64,000 bases of DNA from positions 29,068 through 93,067 of the forward strand of contig NZ_JABBCH010000015.1 of the NCBI RefSeq assembly GCF_012952295.1. Reading direction: 5' to 3'. Each line of letters opens with the position of its first letter. Position 1 is the stretch's first letter. The stretch is from Crystallibacter degradans (GTDB taxonomy: Bacteria; Actinomycetota; Actinomycetes; Actinomycetales; Micrococcaceae). Made by a program: the position numbers and the translations under genes. Shown here piece by piece: positions 27,534 to 37,700 of the stretch. The notes beneath the pieces were generated by a model, which was not told the DNA's origin, made no database searches, and was given only the letters and a program-made list of their open reading frames with translations.

Positions 27534-29656
27534 AGCAGGTCCAGGCCGTCGCAGCGGACCTGGACTGGTTCCGCCAGCCGCTTGGCGGAGACGGCCGCCT
27601 TCCTGGCCCGAAGGGCTCCGGTCACGGTATTCCCCTGCTGATAGCTGAAGAACAACAGCAGGCGGTGGTGTCCGGCCGGGGCCGCATAATTGTCCAGCTC
27701 CGTGGGACCCACCGTACGAACGTCGCCCGGTAGTTCCAAACCGGACATAAACGTTTCAATTCCGGCGGCCGGCCCGGTAATGGCTGCGATCCTGAGCGCG
27801 GGAGGCAGCTGCAGTTCACGCCGCAACGCGAGCTCCCGTGATGCGGCCCCGGCTGGATCCCAACGCACTAGCTGCCCGACAACCGTGTCGTGGTCAGCGG
27901 TGATCACCACTGTCCCGCCCTCGGCTGCCGGGCGGACCAGCGATGCGGCCGTGAACCAGCGGCGCAGGGCATCTTCGGGAGCGCGCAGGGACTCCCTGCT
28001 CAGCAGCGAGTTTCCGTCCAGCAGCAGGGCCGCGGCATATCCGCCGGCCACCGCCGGCTCCGCCCCGGGCGTCGCCACCACCACCGCTTTGCCGGCCTTG
28101 ACAGTGGCCTTCACATGATCACCAGCCGAAGAGATGACTGTCGCCCCGGGAAAGGCCCGGCCAAGCTCCTCTGCGGTTCGGGACGCTCCGATGACCAGTG
28201 CCCGCAGTCTGCCGGAACCGCAGACACCGCAGCGCCAGTCCGCGGCGAGCCGGCCGCACCACCGGCAGGTCAGCGCAGTTCCGTGACCGGCTTGTCCGAG
28301 CGGCCCTTGGCATTCGGTGCAGCGGGCCGGTGTACGGCAGTCCTGGCAGGCCATGGCCGGTGAGAAGCCTGTACGCGCGACCTGTACCAGGACGGGTCCG
28401 TGTTCGAGCCCTTCCCTGGCTGCCCGCCACGCCGCCTGCGGAAGCCTGGCGTGGCGCAGCAGAGGATCGCGTTCCTGCTGGAACGTGTCGGCGGTGTTGA
28501 CTACCCGGGGTGTGAGTGCACGCAGCGCCGGCCGGTCAGCTTGCAGCGGCTGTGCCCAGCCGGTCTCAACAAGCCGCTGGCTTTCGGTACTGCGGGCAAT
28601 CCCGGCCAGCAGGGCCGCGCAGCCGGTTTGCTCCGCGCGCAGCAGCAGGACCTCGCGCGTGTGCTGGTAGGGGGCGCGCTGTTCGACGTACAGATCATCG
28701 CCGTCGTCCCAGATCGCCACCAGGCCCAGCTCACGGACCGGTGCGTAGGCCGCCGACCGGGTTCCGATCGCCACCTTGACGGTGCCGTGCAGCAGTTTCA
28801 GGTAGTTCCGGTAGCGCGGGGTCGGACCGTCATCGGCGCTCAGCCGGACGAACGCCTCGGCACCGATCGTTGCCTCGAGCGCCTCTCCCAGCAAGTCAAG
28901 ATCCTTGGCATCGGGGACAACTACCAGGGCACCGCGTCCGCTGGTCAGCGTCGCCGCCACCGCCGCAGCCAGCTGGCGCGTCCACGATGCCGGCCCATAG
29001 GACTTGTGGCTCGAAAGCACCGCCCGGGGCGACTCCCCGGCGGCCAGATGGGCCAGAAATGCCGCAGCGCTGCGGTAGCCGGCAAAGCATGCTGCCGGGT
29101 CCGCAGCATCTGCTGGCACGTTGTCCGCGCCGGCTTCCGGGCCCGGCCCGTCCGTCCCCCGGGGCTCTTCCGCTGTCGGTGCTCCGGGCATGAGCCACCC
29201 TGCTGCCGCGAACTCCTTGTCTACCTTGGCCACCCGCGGCGGAATGGCAGCGCGGATGACGTCGCTCAGCGTACCGGCATACCGCCCGGCCAGCGCGCCC
29301 GCCAGCTCCAGCAGCTCCGGAGTCAGGACCGGCTGGGCGGACACTACTTTCGCCAGCGGGCTGAGCCGGACGCCCTCGGCGGCTTCGGCCTTGCGCCCGA
29401 TGATGTAGCCGCTGATCTCCTGCCCGCCGAAACGGGCTTTGATGCGTGCTCCGGGGACCGCCTCCGCGGCGGTCTCCTGCGGAACCAAATAGTCAAAAAC
29501 GCGGTCCAGATGGGGCACCGCGGATTCGATCAAGACTTCGGCCACCGGGTTTTCGCCGGCCGGCACGGTGGCGCCGCGCGGTTTGGCAGGCGAGGCGAAT
29601 CCGTGCAGCAGCGACAGCTGGACGGCCTCGTCCCGGGGGGCTGATCCGGCTGACAC
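27530..29656 (-). CDS. priA: Primosomal protein PriA-like, helicase motifs degenerate
   Basis: This 708-residue homolog of replication-restart protein PriA keeps the N-terminal DNA-binding domain (VLIESAVPHLDRVFDYLVP, IKARFGGQEISGYIIG) and the zinc-binding cysteines (CQDC, CTEC, CRWC, CGVC). The ATPase motifs are gone: where Walker A GxxxxGK(S/T) should be there is SSHKSYGPASW, and the DEEH box reads IWDDGDDLY. Actinobacterial PriA proteins are known to lack ATP-binding residues, so it probably acts as a structural or loading factor. The GTG start at 29656, seven bases after metK, was preferred over longer upstream options that would run into metK. Confidence 0.9.
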   Translation of the reverse strand: MSAGSAPRDEAVQLSLLHGFASPAKPRGATVPAGENPVAEVLIESAVPHLDRVFDYLVPQETAAEAVPGARIKARFGGQEISGYIIGRKAEAAEGVRLSPLAKVVSAQPVLTPELLELAGALAGRYAGTLSDVIRAAIPPRVAKVDKEFAAAGWLMPGAPTAEEPRGTDGPGPEAGADNVPADAADPAACFAGYRSAAAFLAHLAAGESPRAVLSSHKSYGPASWTRQLAAAVAATLTSGRGALVVVPDAKDLDLLGEALEATIGAEAFVRLSADDGPTPRYRNYLKLLHGTVKVAIGTRSAAYAPVRELGLVAIWDDGDDLYVEQRAPYQHTREVLLLRAEQTGCAALLAGIARSTESQRLVETGWAQPLQADRPALRALTPRVVNTADTFQQERDPLLRHARLPQAAWRAAREGLEHGPVLVQVARTGFSPAMACQDCRTPARCTECQGPLGQAGHGTALTCRWCGRLAADWRCGVCGSGRLRALVIGASRTAEELGRAFPGATVISSAGDHVKATVKAGKAVVVATPGAEPAVAGGYAAALLLDGNSLLSRESLRAPEDALRRWFTAASLVRPAAEGGTVVITADHDTVVGQLVRWDPAGAASRELALRRELQLPPALRIAAITGPAAGIETFMSGLELPGDVRTVGPTELDNYAAPAGHHRLLLFFSYQQGNTVTGALRARKAAVSAKRLAEPVQVRCDGLDLL

Positions 29657-29663
29657 GCTGTTC

Positions 29664-30875
29664 TCAGGCGTTGAAGTAGCTGCGCAGTGCCTCGGCCCGG
29701 TCCGTGCGTTCCCAGGTGAAGTCCTCCTGCTCGCGGCCGAAATGCCCGTGCGCCGCGGTCTGCAGGTAGATGGGACGCTTGAGCTGCAGGTCGTTGATGA
29801 TGCCCAGCGGCCGCAGGTCGAAGATTTCCTGGACTGCGTCTGCAATGCGCAGCGGATCGACTGTTTCGGTGCCGAACGTCTCCACATAAATCCCGACCGG
29901 CCGGGCCATTCCAATGGCGTAGGCAATCTGGATTTCGGCCCGTCGGGCCAGGCCGGCAGCCACTACGTTCTTGGCCACCCACCGCATGGCGTACGCTGCC
30001 GAGCGGTCGACCTTGGACGGATCTTTGCCGCTGAACGCGCCGCCACCGTGGCGGGCCATGCCGCCGTAAGTATCCACGATGATCTTGCGTCCGGTCAGTC
30101 CGGCATCCCCCACGGGGCCGCCGATGACGAACTCTCCGCCGGGGTTCAGGATATGGCGGACGTCGGAAACATCCAGGTTCGAGTTGGCCAGCACCGGCTC
30201 AATGACGTACTTGGACAGATCCTTCCGCAGGTGGTCCAGATCCACCCCGGCTTCGTGCTGGCTCGAAATGACCACGGTGTCAACGGAGACCGGCTTGTCG
30301 CCGTCGTATCCTACGGTGACCTGGGTTTTGCCGTCAGGCCGCAGATACGGCAGTGTGGCGTCCTTGCGGACTTCCGTCAGCTTTTCCGAGAGCCGGTGCG
30401 CCAGCCAGATCGGTGCCGGCATGAACACTTCGGTCTCGTCGCTGGCATAGCCGAACATGATGCCCTGGTCGCCGGCCCCCTGGGCGTCATAGTCGTCCTG
30501 CTGCGTGCCCTCGCGGCCCTCCAGCGAATTGAACACGCCGGACGCGATGTCCGTCGACTGCTGGCCGATGGACACGGAGACGCCGCAGCGTGCGCCGTCG
30601 AAGCCCTTGTCGGAAGAGTTGTAGCCAATGTTCAGGATGGTCTCGCGGACAATCTGCGGGATCTCAACATAGCCCTGGGTTGTCACTTCGCCGGCCACAT
30701 GGACCAACCCCGTTGTGGCGAGTGTCTCCACGGCGACACGCGAGTCCGGGTCTTCGCGGAGCAGCGCATCAAGAATGGCGTCCGAGATCTGGTCGCAGAT
30801 CTTGTCCGGGTGCCCTTCGGTGACGGACTCGGAGGTAAAAAGCCGCAGGGGGGAAGCAGAAGAAGTCACAGACAT
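29664..30875 (-). CDS. metK: S-adenosylmethionine synthetase
   Basis: MetK makes S-adenosylmethionine from methionine and ATP. The 403-residue product has [22 protein letters not shown] at the N-terminus, the hexapeptide [12 protein letters not shown], the phosphate loop [16 protein letters not shown] and the C-terminal VAYAIG-type block. The start is ATG at 30875, although GTG two codons in has a TAAGGT box at leaderless distance. A TTGACA hexamer in the gap to coaBC may give it its own promoter. No SAM riboswitch is visible. Confidence 0.98.
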   Translation of the reverse strand: MSVTSSASPLRLFTSESVTEGHPDKICDQISDAILDALLREDPDSRVAVETLATTGLVHVAGEVTTQGYVEIPQIVRETILNIGYNSSDKGFDGARCGVSVSIGQQSTDIASGVFNSLEGREGTQQDDYDAQGAGDQGIMFGYASDETEVFMPAPIWLAHRLSEKLTEVRKDATLPYLRPDGKTQVTVGYDGDKPVSVDTVVISSQHEAGVDLDHLRKDLSKYVIEPVLANSNLDVSDVRHILNPGGEFVIGGPVGDAGLTGRKIIVDTYGGMARHGGGAFSGKDPSKVDRSAAYAMRWVAKNVVAAGLARRAEIQIAYAIGMARPVGIYVETFGTETVDPLRIADAVQEIFDLRPLGIINDLQLKRPIYLQTAAHGHFGREQEDFTWERTDRAEALRSYFNA

Positions 30876-30886
30876 ACCTTACTTGG

Positions 30887-30915
30887 TCTTAAGCCGCAGC
30901 TGCCGCGCCTGTCAA
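30887..30915 (-). promoter_or_regulatory. Candidate metK promoter with overlapping palindrome
   Basis: The minus strand has a perfect TTGACA (30915-30910), 17 bases, then TTAAGA (30892-30887). The -35 sits inside the inverted repeat GCCTGTTGACAGGC. The -10 match is weak, so the promoter call is tentative; the palindrome could be an operator or part of a weak coaBC terminator. Confidence 0.35.
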
Positions 30916-30936
30916 CAGGCGGCGGGGGCGGAATGG

Positions 30937-32163
30937 TCAGGAGACGAGCTCCGCGGCCACCCGTTCGATGATGGCCCGGGCCACGGTGTCCTTGCTGCCG
31001 GTCGCCACCTGCGGGTCAGCGCCGGAGTTGTCCAGAATGCTGATGGCGGTTTGGTCCTGGCCGAACACCAGATCCCGGCCCACCTGGTTCAGCACGAGCA
31101 GGTCGCAGCCCTTGCGGGCCAGCTTTTGGCGGGCGTAGCCCAACACGTCGCTGCTGCTGTCCCCGGTTTCAGCGGCAAATCCGACGATCAGCTCCGGGCC
31201 TGTTCCGTTGTCGCGCCGAACCTGCACAATTTCCTGCAGGATGTCCGGGTTGCGCACCAGGGTGATGACCGGATCCGCGGCGTCGTCGCGCTTCTTGATC
31301 TTGGTTTCAGCTGCCTCCGCCGGCCGGAAGTCAGCCACGGCAGCGGCCATAATAACGACGTCGGCACGCGCCGACGCTTCAAGCGTCGCCGTCCGCAGCT
31401 GCAGGGCAGTTTCCACCCGCGTAGTCTTGACGCCCTCCGGCGGAGCAACATCCATATGGGCAGCGACAAGTTCGACCTCGGCGCCCGCGGCCGCTGCGGC
31501 GCGTGCCAGCGCGACGCCTTGCTTCCCCGACGAGCGGTTGCCCAGGAAACGCACCGGATCCAGCGGTTCGCGGGTTCCGCCTGCGGTAATGACCACCCGC
31601 TTGCCCAGCAGCATGGTGGTGCCGGCAGCCGCCCGGCTTTCAGCGAGCTGCCCAAGGGCGAATTCGAAGATTTCCTCCGGCTCCGGCAACCGGCCGGGCC
31701 CGGTGTCTTTGCCGGTCAGCCTGCCGACGGCCGGTTCCATGACGAGGGCGCCGCGGCCGCGCAGGGTGGCGATATTGGTTTGCGTTGCCGGATGCTGCCA
31801 CATTTCGGTGTGCATAGCCGGCACGAAAACCACCGGTCCCCTGGCCATCAGGAGCGTATTGGTCAGGAGATCATCGGCTAGGCCCGCGGCGGCACGGGCA
31901 AGAACGTCCGCGGTAGCCGGGGCCACCACCACCAGGTCAGCGTCCTGGCCCAGCCGCACATGGTTCACGGTATCCACCGCATCAAAAACGGTAGTAGACA
32001 CCGGCTGGCCGGAGAGTGCTTCCCAGGTGGCGCGTCCGACGAACTTCTCGGCGGCCTCGGTCGGAACCACGGTGACCTGGTGGCCGGCTTCCTTAAACAG
32101 CCGGAGCAGGGATGCGGACTTGTAGGCGGCGATACCGCCGCCTACGCCTAGAATGATCCGCAT
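30937..32163 (-). CDS. coaBC: Bifunctional phosphopantothenoylcysteine decarboxylase/phosphopantothenate-cysteine ligase
   Basis: This 408-residue enzyme performs two steps of coenzyme A synthesis. The N-terminal CoaC flavoprotein half has MRIILGVGGGIAAYKSASLLR, the active histidine in VNHVRLGQDADLVVVAPATADVLA and the substrate clamp FVPAMHTEMWQ. The CoaB half begins around residue 190 with KRVVITAGGTREPLDPVRFLGNRSSGKQG and contains DVVIMAAAVADFRP. It lies between rpoZ and metK, the usual actinobacterial order gmk-rpoZ-coaBC-metK-priA. Confidence 0.97.
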   Translation of the reverse strand: MRIILGVGGGIAAYKSASLLRLFKEAGHQVTVVPTEAAEKFVGRATWEALSGQPVSTTVFDAVDTVNHVRLGQDADLVVVAPATADVLARAAAGLADDLLTNTLLMARGPVVFVPAMHTEMWQHPATQTNIATLRGRGALVMEPAVGRLTGKDTGPGRLPEPEEIFEFALGQLAESRAAAGTTMLLGKRVVITAGGTREPLDPVRFLGNRSSGKQGVALARAAAAAGAEVELVAAHMDVAPPEGVKTTRVETALQLRTATLEASARADVVIMAAAVADFRPAEAAETKIKKRDDAADPVITLVRNPDILQEIVQVRRDNGTGPELIVGFAAETGDSSSDVLGYARQKLARKGCDLLVLNQVGRDLVFGQDQTAISILDNSGADPQVATGSKDTVARAIIERVAAELVS

Positions 32164-32199
32164 TCCTGCTCCGTTACCGTGTTGAGTTGTTGCCTGTTA

Positions 32200-32463
32200 C
32201 TACTCTGCAGCCGGTTCGGCCGGCTTCGAAACCAGCAGGCCCTCGTTGATCTCGCGCAGGGCGATGGAAAGCGGCTTCTCGTTCAGCTTGGTGTCCACCA
32301 GCGGGCCAACGTACTCGAACAGGCCCTCATGCAGCTGCGAGTAGTAAGCGTTGATCTGGCGGGCGCGCTTGGCACCGTAGATCACCAGGGCATACTTCGA
32401 GTCCGTCGTTTCCAGCAGGGAGTCGATCGGCGGATTAATGATGCCTTCGAGGTTAGTCGACAC
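32200..32463 (-). CDS. rpoZ: DNA-directed RNA polymerase omega subunit
   Basis: Omega assists folding and assembly of the beta' subunit. The 87-residue product carries [30 protein letters not shown] (the conserved helices that clasp beta') and [10 protein letters not shown]. The GTG at 32463 was chosen because GGAGAA stands just upstream and because the product then begins as in related omega proteins. It is between gmk and coaBC. Confidence 0.96.
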   Translation of the reverse strand: MSTNLEGIINPPIDSLLETTDSKYALVIYGAKRARQINAYYSQLHEGLFEYVGPLVDTKLNEKPLSIALREINEGLLVSKPAEPAAE

Positions 32464-32512
32464 GTATTCTCCAAAAAATTCTGTAGGTATCTGCTTCACT
32501 GACGGTGGCGGT

Positions 32513-33094
32513 CTAACGCGGGTTCGGTACAAGCCCCATCAGCGAAACAAGCTCTTCTGCCGCCCGCCGGACATCGTCATTTACGACGGTGTGGTTAAAT
32601 TCGGATTCGGCAGCAAGTTCCAGTTTAGCGGTTTCCAGCCGTTGCTGCTGTTCCTCGGGCGTTTCTGTGCCGCGGCCCACCAGACGGCGGACCATTTCGT
32701 CCCAGCTGGGCGGCGCCAAGAAGACGAAATTGGCCTCCGGCATGCTGTCCTTCACCTGGCGGGCGCCCTGCAAATCAATCTCCAGGAGCACCGATTTCCC
32801 TTCGGCCATCGCCTGCTCCACGGTGCGCCGGATGGTGCCGTAGCGGTTGCGCCCGTGGACCACGGCCCATTCGAGCATGTCACCGTCGGCTACCATCCGG
32901 TCAAATTCCTCGGCGGCAACGAAATAATAGTGGACCCCGTCCACCTCGCCGGGGCGCGGTGCCCGCGTGGTCGCGGATACCGAAAGCCAGACCTGCGGGT
33001 AATGGTCGCGGATGAAGGTGGAGACGGTTCCCTTGCCGACAGCGGTGGGGCCGGCCAGGACGGTGAGGCGGGGTTTATCAGACATGCTTTCCAT
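32513..33094 (-). CDS. gmk: Guanylate kinase
   Basis: Gmk phosphorylates GMP to GDP. The 193-residue product has the P-loop GPTAVGKGT near residue 15, the GMP-binding [20 protein letters not shown] and DLQGARQVK. Two ATG codons (33094 and 33085) are possible starts; neither has a strong Shine-Dalgarno. It lies 12 bases after mihF, an arrangement shared by most actinobacteria. Confidence 0.97.
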   Translation of the reverse strand: MESMSDKPRLTVLAGPTAVGKGTVSTFIRDHYPQVWLSVSATTRAPRPGEVDGVHYYFVAAEEFDRMVADGDMLEWAVVHGRNRYGTIRRTVEQAMAEGKSVLLEIDLQGARQVKDSMPEANFVFLAPPSWDEMVRRLVGRGTETPEEQQQRLETAKLELAAESEFNHTVVNDDVRRAAEELVSLMGLVPNPR

Positions 33095-33106
33095 CTGTTG
33101 CAGGAT

Positions 33107-33424
33107 CTATTGTGATTCCAGAAGTTCGATCAGGGCCTTGCGCTGGTGCACGCCCAGACCCCGGACCCGCCGTGTGGGGGCGATTCCAATGCTTTCCATT
33201 ATGGCTGCTGCCCGGACCTTGCCGATGCCAGGCAGCGCCTCAAGCAGTTCAACGACCCGCAGCCTGCCGATCGATTCAACGTTCTTCGCCGTATCAATGA
33301 CCTCTGCCACGCTGACGCGGCCGTCTTTGAGTCTGGCTTTGATCTCGGCCCGCTCGGCTCTGGCCGCGGTGGCTTTGTTTCGGGCTGCAGTGCGTTCAGT
33401 GTCCGACAGCGGTTTCAGGCTCAC
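33107..33424 (-). CDS. mihF: Integration host factor, actinobacterial type (mIHF)
   Basis: mIHF is a nucleoid-associated protein unrelated to the HU/IHF fold; it binds DNA by a helix-two-turn-helix S13-like domain. The 105-residue product matches the family length and carries ARNKATAARAERAEIKARLKDGR and the DNA-binding LEALPGIGKVRAAAIMESIGIAPTRRVRGLG. GTG at 33424 gives MSLKPLSDTER, the expected N-terminus, with GGAG six bases upstream; GTG at 33436 would add four residues. It is followed by gmk. Confidence 0.94.
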   Translation of the reverse strand: MSLKPLSDTERTAARNKATAARAERAEIKARLKDGRVSVAEVIDTAKNVESIGRLRVVELLEALPGIGKVRAAAIMESIGIAPTRRVRGLGVHQRKALIELLESQ

Positions 33425-33485
33425 AGGCTTCTCCACATCGTATCGCTGGCCGCAGCCGCGGCTAGGAAGTAATCAGCTTGCACTG

Positions 33486-33515
33486 AACCTATCCGCTAGC
33501 GCCCGGGAAAATCAA
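33486..33515 (-). promoter_or_regulatory. Candidate promoter of mihF-gmk-rpoZ-coaBC
   Basis: The minus strand shows TTGATT (33515-33510), an 18-base spacer and TAGGTT (33491-33486). The start site would fall near 33480, giving a leader of about 55 bases to the mihF GTG. This would separate the downstream genes from pyrimidine control of the pyr operon, though no terminator is seen after pyrF. Confidence 0.4.
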
Positions 33516-33544
33516 TCCTCCCAGGAGCCCGATCCCTGTAGAGC

Positions 33545-34408
33545 TCAGTCCGCCAGCATCGCCCGCGTGCTGTCGACCGCCGAACGCAGGGCCTGCGGGT
33601 CCGGTCCGGCCTTGAGGATATCCCGGCTAGAGGTCCCCAGCACATTGCCGTAGGCCCGGCCGAAGGTGCGGCGCAGGTCCGCGCCGGTGGCGCCCTGCGC
33701 GCCGAGGCCGGGCGCCAGGACCGGACCGTTGAGCGCGGCCAGGTCCAGGCCCAGCTGCGCGGGCGCGTCGGCAACCGTGGCACCCACCACGAGGCCGACG
33801 GATCCCAGCGTCCCGTCGCGGCCCGCGGCCGCATTGTCAGCGGACGCGGCCCGCACAATCCGGCGGGCAACGGAATCCGCGCCGCCGGCATGCTGGACGC
33901 TTGCGCCTTCGGGATTCGACGTCAGGGCCAGCACGAACACGCCCCGCCCCGTTCCGGCAGCCAGATCAAGTGCCGGCCGCAACGACTCGTAGCCCAGGTA
34001 CGGGCTCAGCGTCACGGCGTCCGCGGCCAGCGGCGAACCGTTCGCAAGCCACGCGTGGGCGTACGCGGCCATGGTGGAACCGATATCGCCGCGTTTGGCA
34101 TCGGCAATAGTCAGCACCTTCGCCGCCGCAGCGGCGGCGAGGAGCTTCTCCAAGGCCGCGAGGCCGCGCGAGCCGTGCCGCTCGAAGAGCGCCACCTGCG
34201 GCTTGAGCGCGGCAACGCCCTCCCCCACCGCCTCCAGAACGGTGAGCGAAAAGCGTTCCAGCCCATCGGCGTCGTCGTTCAAACCCCACGACTCCAACAA
34301 GGCCGGATGCGGATCGATGCCCACGCACAGCTGTCCGTGTTTCTGCATGGCGGCCCGCAGCCGCGTTCCGAAGGACGCGGCAGGTCCGGAAGCGGTGGCG
34401 TCAGGCAT
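33545..34408 (-). CDS. pyrF: Orotidine 5'-phosphate decarboxylase (type 2)
   Basis: PyrF performs the last step of UMP synthesis. The 287-residue product is of the longer actinobacterial/myxobacterial type 2 form, with [17 protein letters not shown] near the N-terminus and the catalytic block [22 protein letters not shown] (Asp-x-Lys-Arg-Gly-Asp-Ile). It begins inside the 3' end of carB (8-base overlap), so the two are translationally coupled. Confidence 0.96.
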   Translation of the reverse strand: MPDATASGPAASFGTRLRAAMQKHGQLCVGIDPHPALLESWGLNDDADGLERFSLTVLEAVGEGVAALKPQVALFERHGSRGLAALEKLLAAAAAAKVLTIADAKRGDIGSTMAAYAHAWLANGSPLAADAVTLSPYLGYESLRPALDLAAGTGRGVFVLALTSNPEGASVQHAGGADSVARRIVRAASADNAAAGRDGTLGSVGLVVGATVADAPAQLGLDLAALNGPVLAPGLGAQGATGADLRRTFGRAYGNVLGTSSRDILKAGPDPQALRSAVDSTRAMLAD

Positions 34409-37400
34409 CGACGGCGGCCTTCAGCTTCAGTGCGTGCTCCTGCAGGCTGGTGACGTCCCACTCGTACTGGCGCATGGCTTCGATGGCTTGGATCGCCGCG
34501 CCGAATTCGGACACGGTGGTGATGACCGGCGTCCCTACGGAGGTTGCTGCGGCGCGGATCTCGTAGCCGTCACCGCGTGCCTGTCCACCCGAGGGGGTGT
34601 TCAGGATCAGGCCGATGGCACCTTCGGTAATCAAATCCACCACGGTGCCTTCGCCGTTGGGGCCGCGGCCTTCGGCAACCTTGCGCACGGTGGTGGACTG
34701 GATGCCGTTACGCCGCAGCACTTCGGCGGTGCCGCCCGTGGAGAGGATTTCGAAACCCAGATCAACCAGCAGCTTCACGGGCATGATGATGGACCGCTTG
34801 TCCCGGTTGGCCACGGAAACGAAGACCTTGCCTGACGTCGGCAGGGCACTGTTGGCGGCGGCCTGGGACTTGGCGAAGGCCGTGTCGAAGTATTTGTCGA
34901 TACCCATCACTTCGCCGGTGGAACGCATCTCGGGGCCGAGCAGCGAGTCCACAACGGTGCCCTCGGGAGTACGGAACCGGTTGAAGGGCAGCACGGCTTC
35001 CTTCACGGCCACCGGCGCATCCATCGGCAGGGTGGAACCGTCCCCCGTCTCCGGCAGCATCTTGTAGGCCGTGCGCAGCTGGTGGATGGTCACGCCGGTG
35101 CCGATCAGCGCGGCGGCCTTGGCCAACTGGACGCCGGTGGCCTTGGACACGAACGGCACCGTGCGGGAGGCGCGCGGATTGGCCTCGATGACATACAGCA
35201 CGTCCGAGGCGAGGGCGAACTGGATGTTGATCAGGCCGCGCACGCCGACGCCCTGGGCGATCGCGAAGGTAGCCTCGCGGACCCGTTCGATGACGGAGGT
35301 GCCGAGAGTGATCGGCGGCAGCACGCAGGCCGAGTCGCCGGAGTGGATGCCGGCTTCCTCGATGTGCTCCATGATTCCGCCCAGGTACATGTCCTTGCCG
35401 TCGTACAGCGCGTCGACGTCGATCTCAATGGCGTCTTCGAGGAAACGGTCCACCAGGACCGGGTGGTCCGGGGTGATTTCCGTGGCGTTGGCGATGTAGC
35501 GCGAGAGGTTGGGCTCGTCGTAGACAATCTCCATGCCGCGGCCGCCCAGTACGTAGGACGGGCGGACCAGCACCGGGTAGCCGATTTCGTCGGCGATCTT
35601 CTTGGCTTCCTCGAACGAGACAGCGGTCCCGTTCTTCGGGGCTACCAGGCCGGCCGTGTCGAGCACCCGTTGGAAGGCACCACGGTGCTCGGCCAGGTCG
35701 ATCGCTTCGGGCGACGTACCCAGGATGGGGATGCCCGCGTCGGCCAGTGCCTGGGCCAGCTTGAGCGGGGTCTGGCCGCCGAGCTGGACGAAGACACCCA
35801 TCACGCCGCCGGTACGCTCTTCGGCCGCGATGACCTCCAGTACGTCTTCGAGCGTCAGCGGCTCGAAGTAGAGGCGGTTGGAGATGTCGTAGTCCGTGGA
35901 GACGGTTTCCGGGTTGCAGTTGATCATGACCGTCTCGTAGCCGGCTTCGCGCAGCGCCATGGTCGCATGCACGCAGCTGTAGTCGAACTCGATGCCCTGG
36001 CCGATCCGGTTCGGGCCCGAGCCGAGGATGATCACGGACGGCTTGGCGTGCAGCTCGACCTCGTCCTCCTCGTCGTAGGACGAGTAGTGGTACGGCGTGT
36101 AGGCCGCAAATTCCGCCGCGCAGGTGTCCACGGTCTTGAACACCGGGCGGATGCCCAGTGCGTGCCGGACGCCGCGCACTACGGCCTCCGGCATGTTGGT
36201 CAGCTTGCCGATCTGCTCGTCGGAGAAGCCGTGCCGCTTGGCGAGGCGCAGGATCTCCTCGGTCAGGGTGGGCGCATTGCGGATCTCGGCAGCGATCTCG
36301 TTGATCAGCTGCAGCTGATCCAGGAACCACGGGTCGATGCCGGTGGCTTCGTACAGCTGTTCCACGGTGGCACCGCCCAGCAGGGCGCGCTGGACCTGCG
36401 ACAGCCGCTCGGTGGTGCCGGTTTTGGCCTTTTCCACCAGTTCCGGAACCTCGAAGTCATTGACCGGCTCGAAGGTCAGCTGCGAGTCCTTCTGCTCCAG
36501 TGAGCGCAGGGCCTTCTGCAGTGCCTCGGTGAAGTTCCGGCCCAGGGCCATGGCCTCGCCGACGGACTTCATGGTGGTGGTCAGCGTCGGATCCGCCGCC
36601 GGGAACTTCTCGAAGGCAAAGCGCGGGACCTTGACGACAACGTAGTCCAGCGTCGGCTCGAATGAAGCCGGCGTCTTCTGGGTGATGTCGTTCGGAATTT
36701 CGTCCAGCGTGTAGCCCAGCGAGAGCTTGGTGGCGATCTTGGCAATGGCGAAGCCGGTTGCCTTCGAAGCCAGGGCAGAGGAGCGCGAAACGCGGGGGTT
36801 CATCTCAATAACGACGACGCGGCCGGTATCCGGCTCGATCGCGAACTGGATGTTGCAGCCGCCGGTATCGACGCCGACCTCGCGGATCACGGCAATGGAG
36901 ATGTCGCGCAGCCGCTGGTATTCACGATCCGTCAGGGTCAGGGCGGGGGCAACGGTAATGGAGTCCCCGGTGTGCACGCCTACCGGATCGAAGTTCTCGA
37001 TGGAGCAGACAACCACGACGTTGTCGTTCTTGTCCCGCATCATCTCGAGCTCGTATTCCTTCCAGCCCAGGATGCTCTCTTCGAGCAGGACCTCGCTGGT
37101 GGGGCTGTACTGGATGCCGGCGCCGGCAATGCGGCGCAGGTCCTCCGCGTTGTAGGCCATTCCGGAACCGAGACCGCCCATGGTGAAGGACGGACGGACC
37201 ACCATCGGGTAGCCCAGTTCCTCGGCGGCCTTGAAGGCCTCATCCATGGAGTGCACGATGATGGACTTGGCGGACTCGGCGCCACACCGTTCGACGACGC
37301 CCTTGAACTTCTCGCGGTCCTCGCCGAGTTCAATGGCTTCGATGTTGGCGCCGATGAGTTCGACGTTGTACTTCTCCAGTACGCCGTTTTTGTCCAGCGC

Positions 37401-37700
37401 GATGGCGGTGTTCAGCGCGGTCTGGCCGCCCAGGGTCGGCAGCACGGCATCCGGGCGCTCCTTGGCGATGATCTTCTCGACGATTTCGGGAGTGATCGGC
37501 TCGACGTAGGTAGCGTCAGCGAACTCCGGGTCGGTCATGATCGTGGCCGGGTTGGAATTCACCAGGATGACCCGCAGGCCTTCCTCCTTGAGCACCCGCA
37601 GGGCCTGCGTGCCGGAGTAGTCGAATTCGGCGGCCTGTCCGATAACGATGGGGCCGGAGCCGATGACCAGGACGCTTTTGAGGTCTGTTCTCTTAGGCAT
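34401..37700 (-). CDS. carB: Carbamoyl-phosphate synthase large subunit
   Basis: This 1099-residue subunit makes carbamoyl phosphate from bicarbonate, ammonia and two ATP. It has two homologous ATP-grasp halves (first: [44 protein letters not shown]; second: [44 protein letters not shown]) and a C-terminal MGS-like regulatory domain (about 950 onward, [25 protein letters not shown]), where UMP or other effectors bind. It shares one base with the carA stop (TAATG). Confidence 0.98.
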   Translation of the reverse strand: MPKRTDLKSVLVIGSGPIVIGQAAEFDYSGTQALRVLKEEGLRVILVNSNPATIMTDPEFADATYVEPITPEIVEKIIAKERPDAVLPTLGGQTALNTAIALDKNGVLEKYNVELIGANIEAIELGEDREKFKGVVERCGAESAKSIIVHSMDEAFKAAEELGYPMVVRPSFTMGGLGSGMAYNAEDLRRIAGAGIQYSPTSEVLLEESILGWKEYELEMMRDKNDNVVVVCSIENFDPVGVHTGDSITVAPALTLTDREYQRLRDISIAVIREVGVDTGGCNIQFAIEPDTGRVVVIEMNPRVSRSSALASKATGFAIAKIATKLSLGYTLDEIPNDITQKTPASFEPTLDYVVVKVPRFAFEKFPAADPTLTTTMKSVGEAMALGRNFTEALQKALRSLEQKDSQLTFEPVNDFEVPELVEKAKTGTTERLSQVQRALLGGATVEQLYEATGIDPWFLDQLQLINEIAAEIRNAPTLTEEILRLAKRHGFSDEQIGKLTNMPEAVVRGVRHALGIRPVFKTVDTCAAEFAAYTPYHYSSYDEEDEVELHAKPSVIILGSGPNRIGQGIEFDYSCVHATMALREAGYETVMINCNPETVSTDYDISNRLYFEPLTLEDVLEVIAAEERTGGVMGVFVQLGGQTPLKLAQALADAGIPILGTSPEAIDLAEHRGAFQRVLDTAGLVAPKNGTAVSFEEAKKIADEIGYPVLVRPSYVLGGRGMEIVYDEPNLSRYIANATEITPDHPVLVDRFLEDAIEIDVDALYDGKDMYLGGIMEHIEEAGIHSGDSACVLPPITLGTSVIERVREATFAIAQGVGVRGLINIQFALASDVLYVIEANPRASRTVPFVSKATGVQLAKAAALIGTGVTIHQLRTAYKMLPETGDGSTLPMDAPVAVKEAVLPFNRFRTPEGTVVDSLLGPEMRSTGEVMGIDKYFDTAFAKSQAAANSALPTSGKVFVSVANRDKRSIIMPVKLLVDLGFEILSTGGTAEVLRRNGIQSTTVRKVAEGRGPNGEGTVVDLITEGAIGLILNTPSGGQARGDGYEIRAAATSVGTPVITTVSEFGAAIQAIEAMRQYEWDVTSLQEHALKLKAAVDA

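Noticed and set aside
30876..30936. SAM riboswitch before metK
   Set aside because: The gap is only 61 bases and has no SAM-I or SAM-II-like core; only a short palindrome and a TTGACA are seen.
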